A stretch of DNA of 43,161 bases. It comes from Candidatus Electrothrix aarhusensis. GTDB lineage: Bacteria > Desulfobacterota > Desulfobulbia > Desulfobulbales > Desulfobulbaceae. The stretch covers positions 1 through 43,161 of the forward strand of contig MTKO01000085.1 of NCBI GenBank assembly GCA_004028505.1, read 5' to 3'. Made by a program: the position numbers and the translations under genes. The notes below the pieces were generated by a model that was not told the DNA's origin, searched no databases, and saw only the letters and a program-made list of their open reading frames with translations. This document shows positions 1 through 10,600 of this stretch, in pieces (within the stretch, counting starts at the first letter, position 1; the number at the start of each line of letters is the position of its first letter).

Positions 1-454
1 GGGTGGGGTGGTATGGAACTGCTAGCGGAATCTACTCCAGCGTGTCAGGAGGCGTGAAGTCACTGCCAGCGGAGAGACCTCAAGTGTGTCAGGGGGGTAT
101 GCAGGAATTGCCGAAGGACGCTACTCCAGCGTGTCAGGAGGGTACTATGGGACTGCCAGCGGAATCCTTTCCAGCGTATCAGGAGGACTCTGGGGAACTG
201 CCAGTGGGCATATCTCCAGCGTATCAGGAGGAAGCTTTGGGACTGCTGGCGGAGACTACTCCAGCGTGTCAGGAGGATACCATGGGACGACCAGTGCTCA
301 CTACTCCAGTGTATCAGGTGGGTACTATGGGACTGCCAGCGGATCCTACTCCAGCGTGTTAGGGGGGCGAGAAGTAACTGCCAGCGGAACCTACTCCAGC
401 GTGTTAGGGGGAAAGGATACAATAGCTGATGGTTATTACATTGTTGCTCCATAA
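1..454 (+). CDS. C-terminal part of a YadA-like repeat surface protein (5' end outside window, one frameshift)
   Basis: The gene enters from the left edge and ends with TAA at 452-454. The product is a run of about nine 15-residue repeats of the type GTASGxYSSVSGGxx, ending in a degenerate copy (TIADGYYIVAP). Short repeats rich in Gly, Ser and Ala with this spacing resemble the left-handed beta-roll head repeats of trimeric autotransporter adhesins (YadA/Hep_Hag type). The reading frame changes near position 52: bases 3-58 read in one frame and 59-454 in another. One extra base near GGAGGC would restore an uninterrupted repeat (GGREVTASG), matching the later copy at 364-390. No membrane anchor follows the repeats, so a classical YadA C-terminal barrel is absent. 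It may be a fibre or secreted repeat protein. Family assignment rests only on repeat pattern. Confidence 0.6.
9..432 (+). repeat. 45-bp tandem repeats in the YadA-like gene
   Basis: About nine imperfect 45-bp units lie head to tail, each containing a variant of CTACTCCAGCGTGTCAGGAGG. They are in phase with the coding frame, so each unit adds 15 residues. The array is a plausible site for copy-number change by slippage or recombination, and it also makes the assembly here less certain. Confidence 0.85.
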
Positions 455-685
455 CTATTCAGCTTATTAAGAAATCGTGGGCAGAAACATATCCGCAAAG
501 CAGACAGCAGCCAAGCCAAGCTTTCTCGGGTTCAACTGTATTTTCAGGTTAAAGTCGCATAATGGATTTTATGTGGTGTGTGCGGAACATTGGGGTAAGA
601 TAGTATTTGTATGAACTGAACAAAAAAACGATAAATGAAGATGACTACCGGCTTCTCAAAAGGACACTAAGATAATCAAAAAACA

Positions 686-889
686 ATGGCTGATATAACT
701 CGACACAAGTGCGAAAGATGCAAAAAATTTGGTATAGAGTTTCCTACTGACCCTAAACCTAGTGACATAATAACCTGCACGAAATGTAGTGCTACTGTAA
801 CATACGAAAATGCTTATTCTGAGGCCGAGGATATAGTTCGTAAGCTTGCTGACAAAGTCATCCTTAAGAGATTTGGTAAACTCAAGTAA
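686..889 (+). CDS. small zinc-ribbon protein, 67 aa
   Basis: A 67-residue protein has two CxxC knuckles (C9/C12 and C31/C34) separated by a short proline-containing loop, followed by a charged helix rich in Lys, Glu and Asp (residues 44-67). This is a compact zinc-ribbon layout typical of small nucleic-acid-binding or regulatory proteins. No family-specific motif is visible and I do not recognise the gene. There is no strong Shine-Dalgarno sequence; a weak AGGACA lies about 20 bases upstream of the ATG. A strong terminator 80 bp downstream supports a separate transcription unit. Confidence 0.6.
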   Translation: MADITRHKCERCKKFGIEFPTDPKPSDIITCTKCSATVTYENAYSEAEDIVRKLADKVILKRFGKLK

Positions 890-968
890 TTGCTAATAAA
901 TAATATCTATCAAGAGAAGGTCGATATTACACATTGAGCAATGTCGTATAAGCGATCTTATGTGAAAT

Positions 969-1013
969 AAAAAAGGGGGTCACCAGCTTATGCCGGTGGC
1001 CCTTTTTTGTTTT
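969..1013 (+). terminator. Rho-independent terminator (probably bidirectional)
   Basis: The stem GGGTCACC / GGTGGCCC pairs over eight positions with one G-T wobble. It is extended by an A-run on the left and a T6 run on the right (1003-1008). The A and T tracts allow termination in both directions, ending the 686-889 gene on the plus strand. Confidence 0.85.
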
Positions 1014-1437
1014 AGCTGCTAGAATTCGACCCCGCGCCCCCCGACCTGTAATCCGCATCGTTGCGGCCTTTGATTTTGGACTTTGATACCGGTATCACTA
1101 CCTTTCCCCTTGGTGATGACAGCTTTTTTATCGACTCGTTTCGTCTTTAAATGCGGTCAATGTCCCTGTATAACACGTTCCGCATAATTGACTGATCTTG
1201 TAGGCCGTCCCGCCTTAAGTTGGTAGCTCCCATATTTCATATGAATCTGCTGTGTAACGCTTTTTGAGGACATCTTAGCCAATGCTGGATCGTATCGACA
1301 GGCTCATGATCCGAAAAATGCCATTGTTTTTTTTGGGGCAAGGCAACAATTCCAGGGAGCCTCACCAAAAGAAATCAATGCTGAGATGCAGCGTGCAGTA
1401 TCCCATTTTATCCCCCGTACAGGCAAAATCCCGTGTA
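1014..1437. other. gene-free stretch with possible gene remnant
   Basis: No supported gene is present between the terminator and recQ. On the minus strand a frame from ATG 1273 runs 38 codons to a TGA at 1157-1159 and stays open for another 45 codons to TAG at 1019-1021. It has no ribosome-binding site and no recognisable motif. It may be a decayed gene. Nothing else stands out. Confidence 0.4.
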
Positions 1438-3399
1438 TCACGCATGAGCCACAACCCACGCCATAACCTCAGCAAAAGGATACTGGTCCAACTTCCCGAA
1501 GAGTTGATGCTTGCTCAACTTATTTCTGGTCAAACCGGGTGATGAAAGTCCGCAGAGCAGGCGGGTGGTCTGGCGCGGGCTTGCCAAAACCTGCGGATAT
1601 TCTGCACGCAACCGTTGCACCTCTTCGGCCAGCGCCTTTTGCTCCGGCACCCCCGCATCGGTTGCCCTGCCGCTTATCAGTGCATTATCCCCGTGTAGGC
1701 AGAACGAGCAATGCCCGCAGTTCTCCGCTGGTTCCTCACCAAAATATCGCAGCAGGAACCCGGTCTTGCACCCAGCATGATTAACCAGCTCAACTACCAG
1801 TCCCAGCCGATCTAAATCACTGCGTTCCCGCTGCTCAAACCGTTTGACGAGCCCGTCCTTAAGGGCCGCAATATCAAGATGATCAGCAGCAAGCTTTCTG
1901 AAACCAAGGCGCGCCCCGCTGACCTTGAGCACCATATCCCCCTGCTGTTCCAGATAATCTAAGGCCGCGATCACCCGTTTCCTCGGACTACCCGTTCGTT
2001 GGGCAGCCTCGTCAAGATCAATGCTGAACCAAATCTTCTGCCTGACTGCGCAGGAAAGCAATTTTTTGAGAAATACCTGTCGTTCCGCATCAAAGCGAGG
2101 AAGAATCTCCGCAGAAGGTCGTAAGGGCTTAAAGGAGTAGCTGCTGTAAAACGGCCCGGTGGATGCGAGCAACCCCTCAAGCTCCAGATAGGTGAGCAGG
2201 GTTTTCACCACCAACGGTCGCATATCAAACAGACCGGAAAGCTCATAGATCGAGCAGGAGAACACCGCCTCTTGCCCAAGAATATGATCGACAAACTCTG
2301 GCACATGGCCGGGCTCTGGGGTATCGCCGTAGACGAAATTCTCCAGCACATGCAAATCATTGCCGTTGCCGAGCATGATACAGGTTGACGGCAGCCCGTC
2401 CCGCCCTGCCCTGCCGATTTCCTGGGCATAATTCTCCAGACTCTTGGGCAGATTATAATGATAGACCGAACGGATATTACTCTTATCAATACCCATGCCA
2501 AAAGCGATCGTCGCGACCACAATCGCCGTATCCGAGGCCATAAACCAGTCCTGGACCTCCTGTCGTTGCTCATCCTTCATGCCAGCATGATAGGGCTTGG
2601 CTGGTAAGCCCTCCTTGGCAAGCAAAGCGGCCACCTGCATGGCGGTCTGCTGGAGGGTGACATAGACGATGGTAGGACCCAAGGTTCCGCATTCCTTCTC
2701 CTTCTGCTCTGCAAAACAACGTAATAAAGCCTGATCCGGCTCATCAGCCAGTTCAAAGAGCAAGGTGAGGTTGGGACGATAGAATCCGGTTTGGATGCAG
2801 TCAGCGTCAGCAACAGCAAAGCTCTGCCGGATGTCTGCTGCCACCTTGGGCGTTGCTGTCGCGGTCAGGCCCAGCACCGCAGGCACGGCAAAGGTTGTGG
2901 CCAATTCAGCCAGTTTGAGATAGTCAGGCCGAAAATTATGGCCCCATTCGGAGATGCAATGGGCCTCATCAATCACCAGCAGAGAAAGCCGCAGCCGGGT
3001 AACCAAACCCACAAAGCGCTCATTGGCAAAGCGCTCTGGAGCCACATAGAGCAACTTCAGCTCGTTACGGTTCAGCCGGTCATAAATTGCGTTGACTTCG
3101 CTAAAATCTAAGGAAGAGTCCAAGCGTGCTGCTGCAATCCCTTTCCCGATCAAGAAATCCACCTGATCCTTCATCAGGGCCATGAGCGGCGACACCACCA
3201 AGGTCAGGCCGGGAAGATGCAGGGCGGGCAATTGATAACAAAGGCTCTTGCCCTGGCCGGTGGGAAAAATCGCCAAGGCGGAACGGCCCGCCAAAACGGC
3301 AAATATTACCGCCTCCTGCCCCGGCAGAAAGGCATCAAAACCAAAGATCTGTTGCAGGGTTTCCTCGGGCGTACTCGTTATACTCGTCAATATGGTCAT
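1438..3399 (-). CDS. recQ: ATP-dependent DNA helicase RecQ
   Basis: A 653-residue superfamily 2 helicase that unwinds DNA 3'-5' in recombinational repair and stalled-fork processing. Visible motifs: Walker A PTGQGKS (about 46-52, catalytic K51), DEAH box (144-147), motif III GLTATATP, motif IV TIVYV, motif V VATIAFGMGIDK and motif VI QEIGRAGRDG. The RecQ-Ct zinc module (NCGHCSFC) and a winged-helix region follow. The C-terminal part after about residue 570 is short and does not show a clear HRDC domain. The start is placed at ATG 3397-3399, preceded by GGGAGAGAAGG. A longer in-frame version from 3462 exists but adds an unconserved 21-residue tail. The gene is not obviously in an operon with its upstream neighbour, 75 bp away on the same strand. 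Confidence 0.95.
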   Translation of the reverse strand: MTILTSITSTPEETLQQIFGFDAFLPGQEAVIFAVLAGRSALAIFPTGQGKSLCYQLPALHLPGLTLVVSPLMALMKDQVDFLIGKGIAAARLDSSLDFSEVNAIYDRLNRNELKLLYVAPERFANERFVGLVTRLRLSLLVIDEAHCISEWGHNFRPDYLKLAELATTFAVPAVLGLTATATPKVAADIRQSFAVADADCIQTGFYRPNLTLLFELADEPDQALLRCFAEQKEKECGTLGPTIVYVTLQQTAMQVAALLAKEGLPAKPYHAGMKDEQRQEVQDWFMASDTAIVVATIAFGMGIDKSNIRSVYHYNLPKSLENYAQEIGRAGRDGLPSTCIMLGNGNDLHVLENFVYGDTPEPGHVPEFVDHILGQEAVFSCSIYELSGLFDMRPLVVKTLLTYLELEGLLASTGPFYSSYSFKPLRPSAEILPRFDAERQVFLKKLLSCAVRQKIWFSIDLDEAAQRTGSPRKRVIAALDYLEQQGDMVLKVSGARLGFRKLAADHLDIAALKDGLVKRFEQRERSDLDRLGLVVELVNHAGCKTGFLLRYFGEEPAENCGHCSFCLHGDNALISGRATDAGVPEQKALAEEVQRLRAEYPQVLASPRQTTRLLCGLSSPGLTRNKLSKHQLFGKLDQYPFAEVMAWVVAHA

Positions 3400-3474
3400 G
3401 CCTTCTCTCCCTTGCCGACTTTGGACAGATCCTGAACTCCGATCTCTGGAACTGCGGATCAAAAAAGATGCTGT

Positions 3475-4491
3475 CTATGCAACATCCGGGTACTGCGGCG
3501 GGCTATCCCCTTTCCGCTTGATGATTTTCGGATATTTCCCTTTAGGGTCAGGAACAGGCTCTGTTATCGACACCACATTGATCTGATGCCACCAGTCATC
3601 ACCGAAATCAAACCAGTAAGCAAAGGCTTCGCCTTCCTCCAATTCCAGAGATCCTATCTTTATTTCTTCACAGACTCCGTCCGGTTTCGGCTCATCAAAT
3701 CCTTCCCCTGCCGACGATGAAATATATTTTTTATTCTCGGGATCCATGGGGCCGGCTCCTTTAAGCTGGAACTCGTAAAGATGTTCTTCCTCACGATCAA
3801 AGGCCTTGAACAAAATCTTGTGCAGATCTTCAAGGGTCTGATCTCCCCGAATTTCCACGGTCCGACCGATCACTGGATTATTTTCAACAAACTCTTCGGC
3901 CAGCGGCCCACCGATGATAAAGGCCTCAAGGGTGTAGAGCGCATTCCTGACCGTTGCCCTATCTTTTTTCGGTTCGTCCATCTGTCCAGGAATATAGGGA
4001 ATGAATCCCTTTTCATAAGCAACCTCCTGAATATGTAAAGGCATGCTCCGGGCATCCACGGCAAATCCATCCACCGTAATCATCCAGGCCATGTAATTAT
4101 CATCCATTTTGCTCGGCAGGGTCCAATTTGGGTCAAACTGCATCATGTCCATCAGGTCACGAATCTGCTTGGATTTGCTCGCCCCGTTGCTCGTACTGAT
4201 TCCGAAACCTGCGCAGAGTCCCCCAGCAGTCAGAGATGGCTTCTGACTCTTGTCAAAAAGAAAATTAACAAACCCAAGCGCGTAGATAACACCGCCGGCC
4301 CAGCTGTTGGTTTTCCCTCTGGTGAGCGGGGACGGTCGCTTGCGGCACAGTGCAGCGGTCAGGTAACGGGCCATCTGAGCATATTCCTCATTCAGCTGTT
4401 CTTTGCAGAATACGTCGGTCAGGGAGGAAATTGCAGCAAAAGTTTCCTGCATCTTTTTCGGTACATTTTCTGATTTTGTTTTCTTTGCCAT
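3475..4491 (-). CDS. DUF6398 / plasmid pRiA4b ORF-3-like protein
   Basis: A 338-residue protein of two parts. Residues about 15-115 match the pattern of DUF6398 domains (helical, with LNEEYAQMARYL and WAGGVIYALGFVNFLFD). Residues about 190-320 look like the pRiA4b ORF-3-like fold (IRGDQTLEDLHKILFKAF, YEFQL, FDFGDDWWHQI). The second domain is common in mobile and defence-associated genes and in plasmid ORFs, but its biochemical function is unknown. A lysine-rich N-terminus precedes the first domain. The gene lies between recQ and the polyketide synthase, all on the minus strand, with a 178-bp gap to the synthase stop and no clear terminator. No ribosome-binding site stands out before the ATG. 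Confidence 0.75.
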   Translation of the reverse strand: MAKKTKSENVPKKMQETFAAISSLTDVFCKEQLNEEYAQMARYLTAALCRKRPSPLTRGKTNSWAGGVIYALGFVNFLFDKSQKPSLTAGGLCAGFGISTSNGASKSKQIRDLMDMMQFDPNWTLPSKMDDNYMAWMITVDGFAVDARSMPLHIQEVAYEKGFIPYIPGQMDEPKKDRATVRNALYTLEAFIIGGPLAEEFVENNPVIGRTVEIRGDQTLEDLHKILFKAFDREEEHLYEFQLKGAGPMDPENKKYISSSAGEGFDEPKPDGVCEEIKIGSLELEEGEAFAYWFDFGDDWWHQINVVSITEPVPDPKGKYPKIIKRKGDSPPQYPDVA

Positions 4492-4669
4492 GATGTTGCT
4501 GCTGAAAAGCAGTGCTACAGGTTAACCCTCCGTTTTTTTACGAATATCTAAGATTCAAAAAAAGGGGAGCGAGGAAGCAAACTAAAGTATTTTTAAAAGT
4601 ACACCGCAAGCAACAAGTATGAATCCAAGGCTTCGCAAAAAACTCAATAAAAAAAACACCTCACAGATC

Positions 4670-7600
4670 TTACTCGGCTTCACCAATAATCGTCATAAAA
4701 TGAGCCATGTACTCCTCCGGCATTTTTGCCGGATGGATTTCACTGCTCAATTCCTGCACCTCCGGTATCCAGACAGCGCTATGATCTCCATGAGCCAATT
4801 TTCTTAGCCGAGTACCATGCTCACTTACACTATAGTACTCAAAATATAATGTAAAACCTTCTGCAAAAAGTTCATACAAATACATGGATACTTCTATAGT
4901 CTCAAAGGGCATCGCCTCCTGCAGATGATTCACTTCAGCGTATATGCATACAAACTCACTCTTGTTGCTCCACTGAAAAATCTCAGGAAAACGAGTAAAC
5001 AGATAATGATCGCGTAACCTTGCTTGCCAACTGTAATACTGTGAAAAATAAATATTGCCGACCAGGTTCGAATCTTCCGTGGAAGTTAGAAACTCCTGTT
5101 GCTCCAAAAAATATTTCTTTCGTTTTGCAATATCTGGTGCGAATACAGAAGCCATTTTTGAAGTTATCCGTTTTTTTTCATTCAACCATTGTGTATTCTC
5201 AATAAATATTGGAGGAAGTTGAGCCAAATACTCATTTAAGTAATCCGGCAAGGGGGCTTTTTTTACGATTCCATACTGTTCAATGCTTACCCAGGTGGTG
5301 AGAAGTTTGCCGGAAGCGATATGTATCAAGGTGCCGTCTTCTTCTTTTTTTGACCAGTTAAAAGCAAGCGAAATAATAGAGTTTGTCAAATCTGTATCGT
5401 CCATCAGGCGAACTTCTCCGATGACTGCATCATAACTATCTAGATATCTTTCGATTTTGAATGACGACATACTCGTTACCATGCCCCATTGCCGGGATTT
5501 CATATCCATTAACAGCTGCTCTGATATCGGCGATAATGCTAATTCTCTCAACTCTCCCATCCAAACTGGAATGTTGGTAAAATATACTTTGCCGCCCGCC
5601 CCCCTACTGTTAACAAAAGTCGTTGTGAATTCATTTGATGTATTGTTGGACGCAATTAACAGCTCGTCACTGTCAATAATATTTTGTTGAGTATTATGCA
5701 GTTGCCCCATAACAGCCAGCATCCTCTCTTCTTTCAGGGTCAATGTTACCGGAAAGGTGAGAATATGGTGGGCACTGTATTGTTTACCGCATTGGAACAG
5801 AACTGTGCCATCATTCTCTCTTTTCACAATACTCAGCTGAGGGTGCCCTCCCAAGGCCTTGAAAGCTGCTTCTAACGCTGTCCATATCCTTGTCCCAGCC
5901 CTATCCAAGGTGTCCCCCTCCTCAATCATTTGGTTAAGAAGCAGGCTATTATTTCTGCTGAGCAGAGCGACCCAATCTTCTCGACTGCGTGCCGAGACAG
6001 TTTCAAGGTCACATCCCTGAACCCCCTGACCAGCAGTGCAGAGCACAGTGCTTTCATTATCAGAAAGAGAAATATTGATGTCGACATCAGGAGCTGCAAG
6101 ATATGGTCCGCCGGTATCAGACCATGAAAACTCCAGAAGGCTCTCTGAAATATTCAAGAGAGGCCTTACCGTCTCTTGTAACAGCAATAACTCCTGTTTC
6201 CGTCGTTCCCGTTTGTTGACTTGTTTCAGGCTGGGGATAAAACAGGAACCGATCTCCGGTGGAATAAAATCAATCGAGAGCGCTCTCTGTTTTACTTCTT
6301 TCTGCATTATCCATTCATCACGCTGACCGGGATGAGCCATCTCCTCAGCAGTAGGATAATCCTCCCGGTGCTCCATAAATTTCGCCAAGTAGCCCTTCAT
6401 CCGCTCAACAAGTTGTCCCTTTTTATTAAAAAGAGTTACAGTACCGGATATATCCTCAGCAGTACGTCTTTCAATAGTTATCCTTATCCATAGCCGTTCA
6501 TCCGTATCGACTGTCACCGGAAAGCGCTCTATGCTTTCAATCCTACGGGGCAGAGCCAAGTCTTTTGGGACAGCTATTTGTCCTGCTTGCAGAAGAGCAT
6601 CTCTAAGAAAGGGATCACCCAAATACCACGACCAAACTGGAGTTTCTGGATTTTTTATAGTTTCAGGATGCGGTCCTGTTCTAAAAAGACATACATCGGA
6701 AGCAAGATGGATGGTTTGCTGAATTCTTTGAAACAACGGCCCTTGGAACAATAGCCTACCGTTATATAAATCACGGTCTGAGGCAATATCAAGTGGAGCG
6801 CAGCGGACCGGAATTTCCTCTTGAACAGGAACACGGTCAGTGGTCAAAACAAAGGTCGCTGAAAAATGATCTTTGTTAAACCCCGTATGCTCCGACCTTA
6901 TCTGGACATGAACCTGCTGAGCACCCTCATTGCTTTGCTCCAGCACCTGAGCATGGATTTCAATCTCGGTTGCCGTCTCCTCAGTCAGGGTTATCGGTCG
7001 TTCCAACTCGATATTATTAATAGTGACTGTATCAAAATTTTCTGTGCCGGTGACGGCTCGCACCGCCTGAGCCATAGCTTCCAAGCCGAATACCATGGGG
7101 AAAAGATACGTACCACGCCAGATATGGTCCTTGACATATGGATCCCGTTCGAGGTCAAGCGAGTTCTGGAAATGAGTTCAATGCCTTGAGAATAGACCGT
7201 GATTTCTTCAAGAAACTGCAAATTTTCAGGTACCGGCAACGGGGGAGGAGCAAAGGTGTCCAGCTCAGAGGGTCTTGCGGTGACAACAACCTGTTTTTCA
7301 AAGGGATCATGAGTGACAAGGCGCAAAAAACGGGCTGTTCCCTCTTGTACCGGAATAGCATCCATTCCCATCTTACCGAGCCAGGCCGTGCTTCCCATTT
7401 TTACCCCCATACCCACCTCACCCCAGATACTGAAGGCAATGCTGAGCACAGAAGTCTGCGGAAAACGTTCCCCGTACTGCTGCACGACAAGCTCAAGTGC
7501 CTCATTGGAAAAACCGTACCAGCCGTTTTTGATCATACCGGACACACCGGTGATTGACGAAAAAGCGACAAAAAGTTTGGGTGGACGATCCTGCAGAGCT

Positions 7601-10600
7601 GCACAGAGGTTTATTGCGCCAGCCAGCTTAGGCGCTGTTTCTTTTAAAGCCTGATCCACGGATACTCTGCCCAGCTCACCCGGTCTGTTCAAAGCACTAC
7701 CGTGGATTACTCCTGTAATCTCTCCCAGGTCGGTACGTATCTGCCGAACAAGATCATATACGGCATCTGCATCGGTAATATCGCATTGATAATAATGGAC
7801 CGGCAGGTTGATCTCTTGAAAACGTCGTAGTGTCCGGGCAATTTCACTCTGCTCATTTTCTTCTTGGGGGGCGGCGGAACTGCCAACCAAGACCATCTGC
7901 ACCTGCACGGTACGGGCAAGCTCCAGAGCGCATTCCGCAGTAATACCTTTCGCTCCTCCGGTGACCAGAAAAACATCCTCTGCACTCCAAGAAATCTGTC
8001 TGTCCTGATACATCGCCGTATTCTGCAATACAGGCCTGGGAACGCGACGAACCACTTCAGCATCATATCCTGCGGCAGCGTACAGATCCGTCGTGGAGAG
8101 TTCCGCGATTGTCCGGGCACAAAGTTCGTCTGGGGAAATTCGAGGGCAAAAATCGAGAACTCGTATCTTGAGAGCCGGTTTTTCCAGGTGCATACTGGCT
8201 GCCAAAGACTTCGCCGAACACTGTTCAATGTTTGCCGTGACAGGTTGAGTGCCGAAAAAGCCTTCGCCAAACTGAATAACAGCAAGAGTATTGTTGTCGA
8301 GACCGCTGATATGAAAAGGAGTGAAAAAAACGGTGTGCAGTCGGACAACGTGTTCACTGTAATTTTCCCTGTCTATTATTCTGTTTGCTGAATGTCGCGG
8401 CAGCAGGACAATAACAGTGGTGAATCTATCTGAAAAAGAAGCTGCCGCCAAGCGTACCTCTGCAAACGAAGCGCATTCCACTACAGATGCAGCGTCTGCA
8501 AAGCGACGCTTGAGTTGTTCTGCAAGCCGCTGTTCTGCTGGCTCGGAAAGAATTAATATTTTTTCACTCTGCTGAGAGACGTTCTCTGCCCTTCTGTTTG
8601 CAGAAAGAGGCTCTGGCGAATAGGCAATGGTAAAATCACGCACCCATAACGGATATTTTGCAGGTGATGGCTTTTCCGTATCCGAGGCTGCATTCTGCCC
8701 GGCCTGATCATCACATGCCTTTTCTAGTACCTCCGCTATTTCAGCTAAACTGGCATTGGCATATTCTGCAACGTCAATTTGTGTGGCAGCGATACCTAAC
8801 TTTGCTGCCGCTTCGGCAATGAGTTCAGACGCCTTTATAGAATCAAGGTTCAGATCATCCAGCAGACAGAACTCCATAGATAGGCTCTCTTTGGGAAAAC
8901 CGGTTTGCTGTTCAATCAGATCAAAAAGCAATTGGGCAACAGTTGTCACTTCTACAAATGCATCTGTTGCCACCTTGCTAAGCTGATCCGCAGAGGACTG
9001 GATTTTGCCACCTGAGAGTTCTGTCATCGATACCGATTGCGGGTTTACATCCTGCAATTGCAATAGGCCATTCTCAGACATGTTATCAATATCCACTCTG
9101 ATAAGGCTCCCGAGAAATTGGCTACGCCTCTCTAGGTAGAACGCCAACGTTCTCTCTGAAATACCAGCGATGTCTGCTAAAATACGATCTGTCTTGCCAA
9201 ATTTTTCCAGTCCAGATAAATGAGCGCTCGGCACTATAGAGCTCTGCGCTTTTTGCTCTGAAAAATGCTCAGGAAAAGGACGCTCACAGGGATTGGTCAA
9301 AAAAAGGCGCTCATCAGCTGGTGTGAACGGGCGGACAAGACGATCATCATACAGGACATGCCAGTTAATCGTTCCTCCACGGACAAAATAGTTTGCCAGA
9401 AAAATATTCAGATCTCTATCTTGCTCTGGTTTTGTTTCAAGAGGAAAGCAGGTCGGCCCATCTTCTCCCTCTTGTTCATTTTTTTTGTCAATGTCGTTTG
9501 CAAGGATTGAGCGGGCAAGACCGGTCAACACCCTTCCCGGCCCCACTTCTAGCAGCAAGTCGCATTCCTTGCTCATTTCCTGAACTAAGGAAATACAATC
9601 AACAGGCGAGATCACCTGTTTTGAAAAATGCCTCCTCAAATCGCAGGCCAAGTCAACTTTGCCCCTTTGCAAACCACTAAAGAGTGCCGTTGTCAGCTGT
9701 TTCGGGTGTTCAGGAAGAAGTCGGGATTTGGCCAGCACCTGAGCAGCCTGACTGACAAACCGTGAATGGAAGGCATTGGCAACCGGAAGAAGTACACCCC
9801 GTAGCCCCTGCTCATTCGCATGACGGCAAGCCTGCTGAATGCAGGAGGGTTCGCCAGAGATAACCGTTTGAGAGGGACTGTTTTTATTCGCCACAACGGC
9901 ATATCCTTCCCCGGCATCAAGAATGGCCTGAGCCTGGACAGCTGAACAGGCAAGACTTGCCATGATTCCCGCAGTACCTCTGGCATCACCCTGTCCCGGA
10001 GTCATTGCCTGTCCTCGCAGTGCAGCAAAACCGATCAGCTCTTCTCTGGAATAGGCCCCGGCAGCATAAAACGCGGTCAATTCACCGAGACTATGCCCTC
10101 CGACTGCTTCAGGCTGTATCCCAAGTCGGGCCAGTTGCTCTAAACGGAGCATCGATGCCAAACAGAGAGCAGGCTGAGCAATCTCTGTTTGCTTGAGCTG
10201 CTCCTGCCAGCTGTTAACCTGCGATTCATCAAGCGCCCTCTCTATCGGTCGAAAGATAAAATCACTCAGCTGTTTTCCTTCTGGCCAACGCAGAGATTTG
10301 TCCATCGCCTTAACCAGATCCCTTGCCCAATCATGCCGCTGAACAAGCTGATGCCCCATATTAAGCTTCTGCGATCCTGGCCGGGAAATAGGAAGCCAAC
10401 ACGGTGACTCTGCACATCGTTTCCTATACAGATACCTAAACGAGGATCAAAAAAGGTTTGCTGGCCTTTGGGAGGAGATGTACGAAGGATATGGACAATC
10501 TTGGCAAGAGCGTCCAGAAGGATGTCGGGTGATTCCGCTATAACTGCTGCCCGGACCGGACCGCAGGTTGTATTATGCCCATAAAGGGTTGTAAGATGAG

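Noticed and set aside
1019-1273. Minus-strand frame of 84 codons interrupted by TGA, considered as another selenoprotein
   Set aside because: No recognisable family, no cysteine-type context at the TGA, no ribosome-binding site and no convincing hairpin; more likely a gene remnant or chance.
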